A DNA stretch of 35,346 nt from Actinomycetota bacterium (lineage in GTDB: Bacteria; Actinomycetota; Thermoleophilia; Solirubrobacterales; Solirubrobacteraceae), in NCBI GenBank assembly GCA_009699865.1, contig WLNJ01000016.1, positions 1 through 35,346 on the forward strand, given 5' to 3'. Positions 1 to 7,313 of the stretch are shown here, in pieces; within the stretch, counting starts at the first letter, position 1; each line of letters starts with the position of its first letter. The position numbers were made by a program, and so were the translations under genes. Under the pieces are notes generated by a model. The model made no database searches. It was not told the origin of the DNA and saw nothing but the letters and a program-made list of their open reading frames with translations.

Positions 1-117
1 GACATAACATTGATTATCGAGCGTTAGAGCAAAATCGGGCGAAGACGGAGTGTTAGCCCAGAGGGTCCCCCAAAATTGGACTGCCGTCAGGTCTGCCTGC
101 GAACGGATCGGGCTCAC
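1..117 (-). CDS. Possible 5' end of a minus-strand gene running off the left edge
   Basis: A minus-strand frame opens with GTG at 117-115 and stays open for 39 codons to the window edge. The predicted start reads VSPIRSQADLTAV and ends near DNQCYV at the edge. A GGAG lies about 11 bases upstream, a weak ribosome binding site. It would be divergent from the gene at 134, with the two starts only 16 bases apart. I do not recognise the protein. An open frame of this length could arise by chance in GC-rich DNA, so this is a tentative call. Confidence 0.2.
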   Translation of the reverse strand, partial: MSPIRSQADLTAVQFWGTLWANTPSSPDFALTLDNQCYV

Positions 118-119
118 CG

Positions 120-125
120 TAGACT
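120..125 (+). promoter_or_regulatory. TAGACT -10-like hexamer, leaderless start
   Basis: TAGACT ends 8 bases before the ATG at 134. No convincing -35 and no Shine-Dalgarno is seen, which fits a leaderless transcript. The same spacing recurs at other first genes in this window. Confidence 0.45.
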
Positions 126-133
126 GATCTCCA

Positions 134-730
134 ATGGCCAAGCAACGACAGATCAGGGTTGAACAGCGCAGCGCGCTTTCAGCAATGCAGGATCTTGAGA
201 ACCGATCTGATGCGGAGCTTGAGTCAGAGACCAAGTATCGGTCAGCTGCCTACGCGATCCTCGGAGCCAGAGCTGCCGAGCGCTATGACGCGGACTCATC
301 CCGAGCCTGGTTCCAGAAGGCCATCGCAGCCGCTCGCCCACAGGAGCGCATGGCACTCAAGCGGATGGCAGACGCGTCATTGGCCCTCGCCGAGCGCCGT
401 GCCGGCGATCTGAAGGAAGCCGTGCAGAAGCTTGGCAGTGAGGCTCCGTCCAACGGGCAGATGTTCCTACTGCGACTGATGGGCATTGTCGCGCCGACCA
501 AGTCTGCTTCTCTACCACGCCGAATCTTCGGACCAATCTCGATTGTGCTTCTCGTAGCCACGCTGATTGCGATCAGCGTTGGCATCATCGAGCTGGTGGC
601 ACTCCCACTGGGCGGAGTTACCTTTGGAGCGGCCCTGCTCTACGGCATCCTGCTTCTGGCCGCGTCACTCGGCGCACTTGTCTTCTTCGGCAGGCGTCGC
701 CAGCAGCGCGCCCGCTCGCCTAAGAGCTGA
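134..730 (+). CDS. Unknown protein with two C-terminal membrane helices
   Basis: 198 residues; not recognised. Residues 1 to about 120 are soluble, charged and Ala/Arg/Glu-rich, looking all-helical. The stretch around residues 45-100 (YDADSSRAWFQKA, then ALAERRAGD) resembles helical-repeat (TPR-like) packing, but no repeat can be proven by eye. Two hydrophobic segments follow at about 132-154 and 163-186, then a short basic tail (GRRRQQRARSPKS) that should lie in the cytoplasm. This gives a cytoplasmic domain anchored by a C-terminal hairpin. It is transcribed alone and converges on the cyclophilin gene three bases away. The ATG was chosen because a TAGACT hexamer lies 8 bases upstream. No function can be assigned. 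Confidence 0.75.
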   Translation: MAKQRQIRVEQRSALSAMQDLENRSDAELESETKYRSAAYAILGARAAERYDADSSRAWFQKAIAAARPQERMALKRMADASLALAERRAGDLKEAVQKLGSEAPSNGQMFLLRLMGIVAPTKSASLPRRIFGPISIVLLVATLIAISVGIIELVALPLGGVTFGAALLYGILLLAASLGALVFFGRRRQQRARSPKS

Positions 731-733
731 TCT

Positions 734-1423
734 CTAACTAACGCGAGTGACCGTGATCTTCTGGATCACGATCGGCTTGGCCGGCGCGCCATCAGCCTGC
801 CCGCCACCCTGTGTGGTCGCCGGGTCAATTGGCTGGGCGCTAATCCTGTCAACGGTTTCCATTCCGGTGACCACTACCCCGAGAACCGCATAGTCCGGTG
901 GTAATTGCGCTGCCTCCCCAGTTACGACGAAGAACTGACTCCCCGCGGCCCCCGCGGGGTCAGCGCCAGTTTTAGCCATTGCCACGATTGCCCTGGAGTA
1001 AGCGGTGTTGCTGGCGGGCGTGTCAACAGTCGTATACCCGGGTCCCCCACTTCCGTTGGTCGCTGGGTCGCCACCTTGAATTACAAATCCAGGGGAGATT
1101 CGGTGGATCGGAAGCGCATCATAAAAACCACTCTTAGCAAGCCCCACAACGGAGGCGGCGGCCTTAGGCGAGAGCGAGCTTTTGACTTGGATGACGAAGC
1201 TCCCACAGTTGGTGTCGACCTTCAAGTTCCAGACGCTCCCCTTGGGCAGAGAGGCCGTTGGTGCCGTTAGATGCTGTCGTCCTGGTTGGGGCTGGGCCGC
1301 GGCAACTTGCGAGCATTGGCCTGCGGCAGTGGTGGTCCCAGAGTCAGTTGAGCTGCTCCCACAAGCAGTCAGAAGGGCAGCAAGCGTTACTGCGGCCAAT
1401 GGGGCGAAGGTCGATCGGCTCAT
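734..1423 (-). CDS. Cyclophilin-type peptidyl-prolyl isomerase, lipoprotein
   Basis: 229 residues. Catalyses cis-trans isomerisation of Xaa-Pro bonds, here outside the cytoplasmic membrane. The N-terminus is a lipoprotein signal: MSRS, a hydrophobic run, then the lipobox LTAC with Cys21 as the lipidated residue, followed by a Ser/Thr-rich linker. The cyclophilin core begins near residue 65. It shows the active-site signature HRISPGFVIQGGD (family form FHRVIPGFMIQGGD) and GSQFFV, so the enzyme should be active. The frame extends upstream to 1525, but those 34 residues are Arg-rich and would bury the signal peptide, so the ATG at 1423 is the start. Divergent from the lipid kinase gene. Likely job: folding of exported proteins. 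Confidence 0.92.
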   Translation of the reverse strand: MSRSTFAPLAAVTLAALLTACGSSSTDSGTTTAAGQCSQVAAAQPQPGRQHLTAPTASLPKGSVWNLKVDTNCGSFVIQVKSSLSPKAAASVVGLAKSGFYDALPIHRISPGFVIQGGDPATNGSGGPGYTTVDTPASNTAYSRAIVAMAKTGADPAGAAGSQFFVVTGEAAQLPPDYAVLGVVVTGMETVDRISAQPIDPATTQGGGQADGAPAKPIVIQKITVTRVS

Positions 1424-1498
1424 GTTCACAGGCCGATCATGGCAGACCCCCCTGCCGTGTCCCGCACTGCGGCACCGCGGCGCCGCTCCCCGCGCAGA

Positions 1499-1504
1499 TA
1501 GCCT
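1499..1504 (+). promoter_or_regulatory. TAGCCT -10-like hexamer before the lipid kinase operon
   Basis: TAGCCT ends 8 bases before the ATG at 1513, the same geometry as at 120. It supports the ATG at 1513 over the longer upstream frame and over the in-frame GTG at 1507. Confidence 0.4.
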
Positions 1505-1512
1505 TAGTGGCG

Positions 1513-2391
1513 ATGTCCAACCCAATCAGCGTGATCGTCAATCCCTCCGCCGGCGGTGGACGCGCAAGCAAGGTCCTTGTGGACATCGAACGCCTGCTCA
1601 CTCAGCGGGGAGCGGACTTCTCTATCACCGAGACGCGGGACCTCCCCCATGCTCGCCAACTTGCCCGTGACGCGGCTCAGCAGGGCCGTACTGCCGCTGC
1701 TCTAGGCGGCGACGGCTTGGTTGGGGCCGTGGCAGCGGGATGTGCCGAGTCAGGAGGCCTACTAGCAGTACTACCTGGCGGTCGTGGCAATGACCTGGCC
1801 AGAGTGCTCGGAATTCCAAACGATCCCGCGGCAGCTGTAGCCATTGCTCTGGATGGCAAGGCCGGACACATAGATATGGGAGAAGGCAATGGAACGCCTT
1901 TCTGTTGCATCGCGTCCTGCGGCTATGACTCCGATGCCAACCGAATCGCCAATGAGGCAAAGGTTCCAGGTGCCTTGAGCTACCTGTATGCGGCGCTTAG
2001 GGCCCTCATAAGCTGGAAGCAAGCGCACTTCAAGATCGAGATCGACGGGGATGCGATTGAGCTGAACGGCTTCAGCGTCATCGTTGCCAATTCCAAGGCC
2101 TATGGAGGAGGAATGTTCATCGCGCCCGACGCCGACTTGCAGGATGGATTACTCGATGTGGTCACCATCGAGGGGAACTCCCGGCTTCGCTTTCTTGCCC
2201 TGCTGCCCCTCGTCTTTAAGGGGAAACACATCAGCACCCGCGAAGTCACGGTCCGACGCGGGGCGACTGTTCGGATCGAAGCCGATCGGCCCTTCACGGT
2301 CTACGCCGATGGAGACCCTCTCTGCGATCTTCCCGCGGTAATCACTGTCAGGCCTGACGCATGCCGCGTAATGCTTCCCGCCTCGGCGTGA
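1513..2391 (+). CDS. Diacylglycerol/lipid kinase family protein (YegS/DgkB-like)
   Basis: 292 residues. Soluble ATP-dependent lipid kinase of the DAGK catalytic family, probably phosphorylating diacylglycerol or a related lipid at the membrane face. The N-terminal ATP-binding half has VIVNPSAGGGR (residues 6-16), the GGDG nucleotide motif and LPGGRGND. The C-terminal beta-sandwich half has YGGGMFIAPDADLQDGLLDV and ADGDPL, both typical. After GGDG the sequence is LVGAV, not the common TINEV, a minor variation. The frame is open upstream to 1258, but that stretch lies over the cyclophilin gene. First gene of the run kinase–murT–methyltransferase–gatD; its end overlaps murT by 31 bases. Lipid recycling beside lipid II modification is a plausible link. 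The exact substrate cannot be told. Confidence 0.9.
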   Translation: MSNPISVIVNPSAGGGRASKVLVDIERLLTQRGADFSITETRDLPHARQLARDAAQQGRTAAALGGDGLVGAVAAGCAESGGLLAVLPGGRGNDLARVLGIPNDPAAAVAIALDGKAGHIDMGEGNGTPFCCIASCGYDSDANRIANEAKVPGALSYLYAALRALISWKQAHFKIEIDGDAIELNGFSVIVANSKAYGGGMFIAPDADLQDGLLDVVTIEGNSRLRFLALLPLVFKGKHISTREVTVRRGATVRIEADRPFTVYADGDPLCDLPAVITVRPDACRVMLPASA

Positions 2392-3749
2392 GAGGCTGGC
2401 TGGCCTCCACGGCTGCCCGAGCAGTAGGAGTGCTTCTGCGGTCGTTGGGGAGAGCCGGCACAACCGTGCCAGGGCGTGTTCTGCTTGCGCTTGATCCTTC
2501 CGCCCTAAGCCGTATTTCAATTCGGTTGGGAGCAGGGACCGTCCTTGTGTCCGCGACGAATGGGAAGACCACCACCGCGGCGCTTGCCGAAGCGGCGCTA
2601 AGCCAATCGGGTTTGACGGTCGTCCACAATTCAGCCGGTGCCAATATGGCCGGTGGGATTGCGTCGGCACTTCTCCATGCCAACCCTGGTCCAGAGACAC
2701 TCGGACTGTTGGAGATCGATGAGTTCTGGCTGCCAGAGCTTGCCCCTCAACTCAAACCGAAGGCTGTTCTGCTCGGGAATCTCTTCAGAGACCAGCTAGA
2801 CAGGTACGGGGAACTGGACGCGATACTTGACCGCTGGATCGAAGCGGCGGTTCAGCTTGCGGCTGACGGGACGCACTTTGTTCTATGTGCCGATGACCCG
2901 GGCATCGCCTGGTTGGGCCTGCAGCTTCCCGCGGCGTCAGTTACTTGGTTCGGCGTTGAGGACACCACCTTGGCGCTCAAGCAGCTCCCCCACGCAGCGG
3001 ATGCCGGAAGCTGCCGACGATGCGGCACGCCCCTGGTCTACAGCGCGGTGCTTCTAGGACATCTAGGACATTGGGCCTGTCCGAGCTGCGGATTGACCCG
3101 CCCCACACCAACGTTCGCGCTAGCGGGTATCACTCTACATGGAGCGAGGTTCTCCTCACTCAGAATCGCCTCGCCCTCGGGGACACATTCAGTCGAGTTG
3201 GGTGTCCCGGGTGTCTACAACGCCTATAACGCTGTTGGCGCGTGGGCACTAGCCGCAACGCTCGGAGTGCCACCAGATGTGGTCGCCTCTGCGTTCGGCT
3301 CGGCGAAGGCTTCATTTGGGCGGGCTGAAACCTTCACGATCTCCGACCGAGAAGCCACTCTCTTTCTCGTCAAGAACCCAACGGGCGCGAACGAGGTCAT
3401 TCGCGCGCTTGCCTCGGAAGCCGAACCTCTCGCGCTCCAATTTCTCCTCAATGACGGCGTGGCCGACGGCCGCGATGTTTCTTGGATCTGGGACGCAGAT
3501 TTTGAGGACATCGCCGATCAGATAGAGATGGTTGTCTGCTCAGGGACACGAGCATCTGAGGCAGCACTGCGCTTTAGATATTCCGGCGTGCCTGCGGATC
3601 GCATTGCAACGATCAGTGAGCCACGGGCTGGGTTGGCTCAGCTGGCCAAATCACGGCAGGAATCACTTTGGGTACTTCCCACATATACGGCAATGCTTGA
3701 ACTCAGATCCGCCCTTGCAGACGAAGGCCTTGTGGAGCGCGTGGTATGA
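2361..3749 (+). CDS. murT: Lipid II isoglutaminyl synthase, Mur-ligase-like subunit MurT
   Basis: 462 residues. With GatD it amidates the alpha-carboxylate of D-glutamate in the lipid II stem peptide, giving D-isoglutamine, using ATP and ammonia from glutamine; it acts on the cytoplasmic side. Mur-ligase P-loop at residues 67-72 (NGKTTT). A Cys4 zinc ribbon is inserted in the central domain (C218-x2-C221 and C240-x2-C243), as known for MurT. The C-terminal DUF1727 domain carries LNDGVADGRDVSWIWD near residues 363-380, containing the conserved Asp of the MurT catalytic site. Overlaps the kinase gene by 31 bases and the methyltransferase by four (ATGA). Identity is strong because gatD is in the same operon. 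Confidence 0.95.
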   Translation: MPRNASRLGVRGWLASTAARAVGVLLRSLGRAGTTVPGRVLLALDPSALSRISIRLGAGTVLVSATNGKTTTAALAEAALSQSGLTVVHNSAGANMAGGIASALLHANPGPETLGLLEIDEFWLPELAPQLKPKAVLLGNLFRDQLDRYGELDAILDRWIEAAVQLAADGTHFVLCADDPGIAWLGLQLPAASVTWFGVEDTTLALKQLPHAADAGSCRRCGTPLVYSAVLLGHLGHWACPSCGLTRPTPTFALAGITLHGARFSSLRIASPSGTHSVELGVPGVYNAYNAVGAWALAATLGVPPDVVASAFGSAKASFGRAETFTISDREATLFLVKNPTGANEVIRALASEAEPLALQFLLNDGVADGRDVSWIWDADFEDIADQIEMVVCSGTRASEAALRFRYSGVPADRIATISEPRAGLAQLAKSRQESLWVLPTYTAMLELRSALADEGLVERVV

Positions 3750-4462
3750 CCGGGGCCGCCGCCATGTGGCACAGCGTTGAACACTCCGGTTTTGAGGGCG
3801 ACCTTCCAATCTGGACCGCATTGGCTGAGGGCTCGACGGGCTGCGTGGCAGAACTCGGCTCCGGAACTGGCCGTGTTGCTCTGCGGCTTGCCAGCTTGGG
3901 TCATTCGACAGTTGCGGTTGATAAGGACGTGAGGCTTCTAGCCGCACTCAGAGCTAACCAAGCTCCAGGCACGAGCGTCAGGACTCTTTGCTCTGATGTC
4001 GTTGAACTTGAAACGGACTCCTTGGCCGGTTGCGACCTCGTCATCGCGCCGCTCCTGCTGGTCAACACGCTGGCCGCCGATGGCCGCCTTAAAGGGTTCT
4101 TCGCCAGCCTGAGGGGCGCATGTCGCAGCGGAACACGCTTTGCCGCGGCCTACGTGACCGAGCTGGGCCGAGGCAGTGAAAGCCTCCCTGCTAGGGGTGG
4201 ATTCTCCCCCGCGGGCAGCGGGCAAAGCCATGTTCGTAGTGAGGTTGACCAGATTTCGTTTAATGGCGATGTGCACACTGTCCGCTGGAACCGGGAGGCA
4301 AGCCCTGGGAGCATGGAGTCTGCCTATGAGCGACTCAAGGAGCTCTCGCGGTCCGACCTTGAGGACGCTGCCGCCCCTCACTTTCTGGGGCGCCCCAATC
4401 TGCGCATTCCGGCGAGCGGTGGAGTTATCGAGATGAAGGTGGCGGTATTTCATGCTGTCTGA
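3746..4462 (+). CDS. Class I SAM-dependent methyltransferase-like protein, target unknown
   Basis: 238 residues. A Rossmann-fold methyltransferase is indicated by motif I ELGSGTGRVAL (residues 36-46), an acidic residue after the second strand (VAVDKD, 57-61) and CSDVVE followed by DLVIAPLLLVN as the motif III/IV region. The C-terminal half, about residues 140-238, is not a standard family I recognise. No membrane segment. The start codon overlaps the murT stop as ATGA, and its 3' end overlaps gatD by 11 bases, so it is translationally coupled on both sides to the two subunits of one enzyme. That suggests a role in cell-wall precursor chemistry, but nothing in the sequence names the substrate. 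It could equally be a small-molecule methyltransferase. Confidence 0.85.
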   Translation: MTGAAAMWHSVEHSGFEGDLPIWTALAEGSTGCVAELGSGTGRVALRLASLGHSTVAVDKDVRLLAALRANQAPGTSVRTLCSDVVELETDSLAGCDLVIAPLLLVNTLAADGRLKGFFASLRGACRSGTRFAAAYVTELGRGSESLPARGGFSPAGSGQSHVRSEVDQISFNGDVHTVRWNREASPGSMESAYERLKELSRSDLEDAAAPHFLGRPNLRIPASGGVIEMKVAVFHAV

Positions 4463-5225
4463 GCGCAAAAGACTTCGGCTAGCAGTCCTCTACCCCACAC
4501 TCCTCAACATCTATGCAGACCGAGGAAACATCGAATTCCTTCGACGCAGGTGTGAGTGGCGAGATCTTGGATTTCAAGTCACAGCAGTCGGGGTAGGCGA
4601 CAAACTGGTTGAGGGATCGTTTGATCTCGTCTACATGGGTGGTGGACAGGACAGAGATCAAGTTCGGTGCGGTGAGGATCTTCAGGGTCACAAAACGGCC
4701 GTGCTCGGCGACTGGATAGGTCAGGGCAATCCCCTCCTCGCAGTATGTGGCGGGTATCAGCTTCTAGGGAAGGCATATACCGGCCCCGACCTCTCAATCC
4801 CCGGGATCAGCGCAATTGATGCCACCACTAGTCAGGGTAAGACTCGACTGATTGGCCCCATTGCCATTCGCACGGATCTAGCCGGGCCAACCGACGGAGT
4901 CCTCGCCGGTTTTGAAAACCATGCCGGCAGAACTGTTCTCGGTAGCGGCACGGCTCCACTCGGAACAGTCCTGAAAGGGCATGGCAACGACGGCTCGTCG
5001 GGATTGGAAGGGGCTCGCAGAGGAGCCACTATCGGCACCTACTTACATGGTCCGCTCCTCCCCAAGAACTGGTGGCTAGCCGACTGGCTGATCGCTAAAT
5101 CACTCGGGCTTGAGCTCGAGGATCTTCTTCAACTTGATGACGCTCTGGAGATAGCAGCGCACCGTGTGGCACGGACCGCCGCCGGGGCGGAGTGGGCTGA
5201 CGCGCCCGGATTTGAAAGTAACTGA
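4452..5225 (+). CDS. gatD: Lipid II isoglutaminyl synthase, glutaminase subunit GatD
   Basis: 257 residues. Class I glutamine amidotransferase (CobB/CobQ-like) that hydrolyses glutamine and passes ammonia to MurT. The nucleophile lies in LLAVCGGYQLLG (Cys99) and the catalytic His in IGTYLHGPLLPKN (His199). Other family marks are ADRGNIEFL near residue 22, YMGGGQDRDQ near residue 61 and FENHAGR near residue 154. Length is normal for GatD. An AAGGTGG sequence shortly before the ATG serves as ribosome binding site inside the end of the methyltransferase gene. Separation from murT by another gene is unusual, since the two are normally adjacent. Confidence 0.95.
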   Translation: MLSERKRLRLAVLYPTLLNIYADRGNIEFLRRRCEWRDLGFQVTAVGVGDKLVEGSFDLVYMGGGQDRDQVRCGEDLQGHKTAVLGDWIGQGNPLLAVCGGYQLLGKAYTGPDLSIPGISAIDATTSQGKTRLIGPIAIRTDLAGPTDGVLAGFENHAGRTVLGSGTAPLGTVLKGHGNDGSSGLEGARRGATIGTYLHGPLLPKNWWLADWLIAKSLGLELEDLLQLDDALEIAAHRVARTAAGAEWADAPGFESN

Positions 5226-5246
5226 GCGATTGTCCGCAGATCGTTC

Positions 5247-5252
5247 TAGACT
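5247..5252 (+). promoter_or_regulatory. TAGACT -10-like hexamer, leaderless start
   Basis: TAGACT ends 6 bases before the ATG at 5259. There is no Shine-Dalgarno between them, so a leaderless mRNA separate from the gatD operon is likely. Confidence 0.5.
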
Positions 5253-5258
5253 CTCCCT

Positions 5259-5522
5259 ATGAACGCACAACGAGCAGAGGCATATCTCAAGGTGATTGCT
5301 GTTCTCGACACTGAGTCGGGCGTGACCCTTCGTCCGGACGAGGCGGCTGCTTTGCGGCATACCGCTGACGTGCTGTTCTTTGATGAGGATGGTCGCAGTG
5401 AGGCTCTCGAAGCTTCAACCGCAGTTATTGCTCTCCTTGTTGAGTCCGAGCGCTGGTCCGAGGAGAGAACGGACCGCCTTACGGACAATCTTGAGGGCTG
5501 CGGCGAACTAGTCCCAGCCTGA
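5259..5522 (+). CDS. Small acidic unknown protein
   Basis: 87 residues, acidic, probably all-helical, with no signal peptide or membrane helix. It starts MNAQRAEAYLKVIAVLD and contains LRPDEAAALRHTADVLFF and a Glu-rich stretch ERWSEERTD. A single cysteine lies near the C-terminus. I do not recognise the family. Support for it being real: a TAGACT hexamer at leaderless spacing, protein-like composition without low complexity, and no competing gene on the other strand. It lies between gatD and the convergent dut gene. Confidence 0.65.
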   Translation: MNAQRAEAYLKVIAVLDTESGVTLRPDEAAALRHTADVLFFDEDGRSEALEASTAVIALLVESERWSEERTDRLTDNLEGCGELVPA

Positions 5523-5545
5523 CCTACCGGTCCGGCTAGCAGAAC

Positions 5546-5989
5546 TCAGCTGTTTGGCTCAACTCCGGTTGAGCCGAAACCGCCTTGGTCTCGTTCGCTG
5601 GCCGCAAGGTCGCTCGCCCACTCGGCCTCTACGGTCGAGAAGCCGATTACGACTAGCTGCGCGACGCGAGTGCCTGCGTCGGCGTGGAACGGGGTGGCTG
5701 CGTCAGTGTTGACGAGAATCAGCTTGAGTTCCCCCCTGTAGCCCGAGTCGATTAGGCCCGGAGAGTTAGCCAAGGTGATGCCGTGCTTGAGAGCGAGTCC
5801 TGATCGGGGAAGGACCAGCCCAGCGTGTTGTGGCGGGATCTCAAGGGCGAGTCCCGTTGCCACGAGGACACGCTCCCCCGGCTCCACCGTGAACTCATCT
5901 AGGCAGCACAGGTCCATTCCCGCGTCCCCGGAAACTGCGTGGGCGGGTAGCAACGCACGAGGGTCGAGTTGTTGGAAGCGGACCTTCAT
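5546..5989 (-). CDS. dut: Deoxyuridine 5'-triphosphate nucleotidohydrolase (dUTPase)
   Basis: 147 residues, normal for the trimeric dUTPase family. Hydrolyses dUTP to dUMP and pyrophosphate, keeping uracil out of DNA and feeding thymidylate synthesis. All five motifs are present: SGDAGMDL (motif 1, catalytic Asp region), LPRSGLALKHGI (motif 2), GLIDSGYRGELK (motif 3), RVAQLVV (motif 4) and the C-terminal RDQGGFGSTG arm (motif 5). The frame extends seven codons further to 6010, which would overlap hflX; MKVRFQQLDP at 5989 is the better start and leaves a 7-base gap after the hflX stop. Last gene of the minus-strand recA-to-dut series. Confidence 0.95.
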   Translation of the reverse strand: MKVRFQQLDPRALLPAHAVSGDAGMDLCCLDEFTVEPGERVLVATGLALEIPPQHAGLVLPRSGLALKHGITLANSPGLIDSGYRGELKLILVNTDAATPFHADAGTRVAQLVVIGFSTVEAEWASDLAASERDQGGFGSTGVEPNS

Positions 5990-5996
5990 CACACGC

Positions 5997-7313
5997 TCAG
6001 TCAATCGCAAATCGTGAATAACGTGCGGCTTGGTCTGGCCGCATCTTTGCGGTCAGCTCAACCCCGGCCTCCCCTGATTCGCGGGTGAGGTCCCCGGCCA
6101 CCCGGTAGATCTCGTCGAGCAGCCTTCCTTCGGAATATGGGATCAGAAGGTGTACCTCAACCATGCGGGATCCGATTGATGCGCTGGCAGCATCAAGTAG
6201 CTGGCCTACCCCCTCCCCGGTCTCAGCGCTGACCATAAGCACCTCAGGCCGTTGGATCTGCATTTCTTCAATCTCATCTGCGGACATCAGGTCGCTCTTG
6301 TTGACAACAGTCAGGCTGGGCAGTTCCGAGGCCCCTATTTGGGAGAGCGTCTCCTCAACGGCCTCCCTGCGTTCCTGCCGTTCCTGTGGTGGCTGCGAGC
6401 CGTCCTCAACGAGCACCAACACATCTGCGTGGATTGTCTCTTCCAGGGTGGCCCCGAAGGCGTCAACGAGCTGGTGGGGCAGCTTCCGGATGAATCCGAC
6501 CGTATCCGTCATCACGTAGTTCCTCCCCCGGTGTTCGAACTGCCGGGTGGTGGGATCGAGCGTGTGGAAGAGCTCGTCCCGGATTCCAACCTCAGAGCCG
6601 GTGACACTATTCATCAGAGTGCTCTTCCCAGCGTTCGTGTAGCCCACGAGCGCTATCTGCGGAACTTCGGTCCGTTCCCGCTCTGAGCGCATCAGCTTGC
6701 GATTGGACTGCACCTTGTTCAGTCGCTTACGGACGGTTGAAATCCGATCCCTGGCGAGGCGACGGTCTGTCTCGAGCTGGGATTCGCCTGGTCCTCTGGT
6801 GCCAATTCCTCCACCTAGGCGCTCAAGGTGGGTCCAGAGCCCCCTCATGCGGGCAAGGTTGTACTCGAGCTGAGCGAGCTCCACCTGGAGCTTGCCTTCA
6901 GCCGACCCAGCGTGGAGAGCGAAGATGTCGAGAATCACTGCCGTCCGGTCAACAACGGGCATCTTGAGGATCTCCTCAAGATTCCGTTCCTGCCGAGGGC
7001 TCAGTTCATCATCCGCAACGACCAAGTTTGCGTCGGTGGCCTTGATCTGATCAATCAGCTCCAAGGCTTTGCCGCTCCCCAGATAGGAATCCGGATGGGG
7101 TTCAGAGCGGGTCTGCGTTGCTGTCCCGACCGTCGCTGCTCCAGCCGTCTTCATCAGCTCCCGGAGTTCATCCAGCCCTTGGCTTGCTTCCGTCCCAGCG
7201 TGGATCAGAAACGCCCTCTGCGCTGCTCTACGTGTGCCCTTAGAGCCGCCCCCAGCTTGGGATGACAGCGCTCTCAGCTCCTCACGCTGTAGTGCGCGTC
7301 CCAAGCGCCGCAA
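5997..7313 (-). CDS. hflX: Ribosome-associated GTPase HflX
   Basis: Up to 438 residues. HflX binds the 50S subunit and splits stalled or stressed ribosomes using GTP. The N-terminal HflX domain includes YLGSGKALEL (residues 77-86) and VVADDELSPRQERNLEE; the linker helix has GGGIGTRGPGESQLETDRR. The GTPase domain has G1 GYTNAGKS (224-231), G3 in DTVGFIRKLPHQLVDAF and G4 VNKSDL. The start is uncertain. The longest frame begins with TTG at 7313, inside the dapL end. A GAGGAG about 9 bases before an in-frame CTG at 7268 could mark a shorter product. Either choice leaves all known domains intact. Overlaps or abuts dapL in the same transcript. Confidence 0.93.
   Translation of the reverse strand: MRRLGRALQREELRALSSQAGGGSKGTRRAAQRAFLIHAGTEASQGLDELRELMKTAGAATVGTATQTRSEPHPDSYLGSGKALELIDQIKATDANLVVADDELSPRQERNLEEILKMPVVDRTAVILDIFALHAGSAEGKLQVELAQLEYNLARMRGLWTHLERLGGGIGTRGPGESQLETDRRLARDRISTVRKRLNKVQSNRKLMRSERERTEVPQIALVGYTNAGKSTLMNSVTGSEVGIRDELFHTLDPTTRQFEHRGRNYVMTDTVGFIRKLPHQLVDAFGATLEETIHADVLVLVEDGSQPPQERQERREAVEETLSQIGASELPSLTVVNKSDLMSADEIEEMQIQRPEVLMVSAETGEGVGQLLDAASASIGSRMVEVHLLIPYSEGRLLDEIYRVAGDLTRESGEAGVELTAKMRPDQAARYSRFAID

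Noticed and set aside
3-56. Plus-strand C-terminal fragment at the left edge
   Set aside because: Only 17 open codons before TAG with no recognisable sequence; too short to support.
2149-2700. Minus-strand frame of 183 codons
   Set aside because: Spans the kinase–murT junction antisense; both plus-strand genes show full family motifs.
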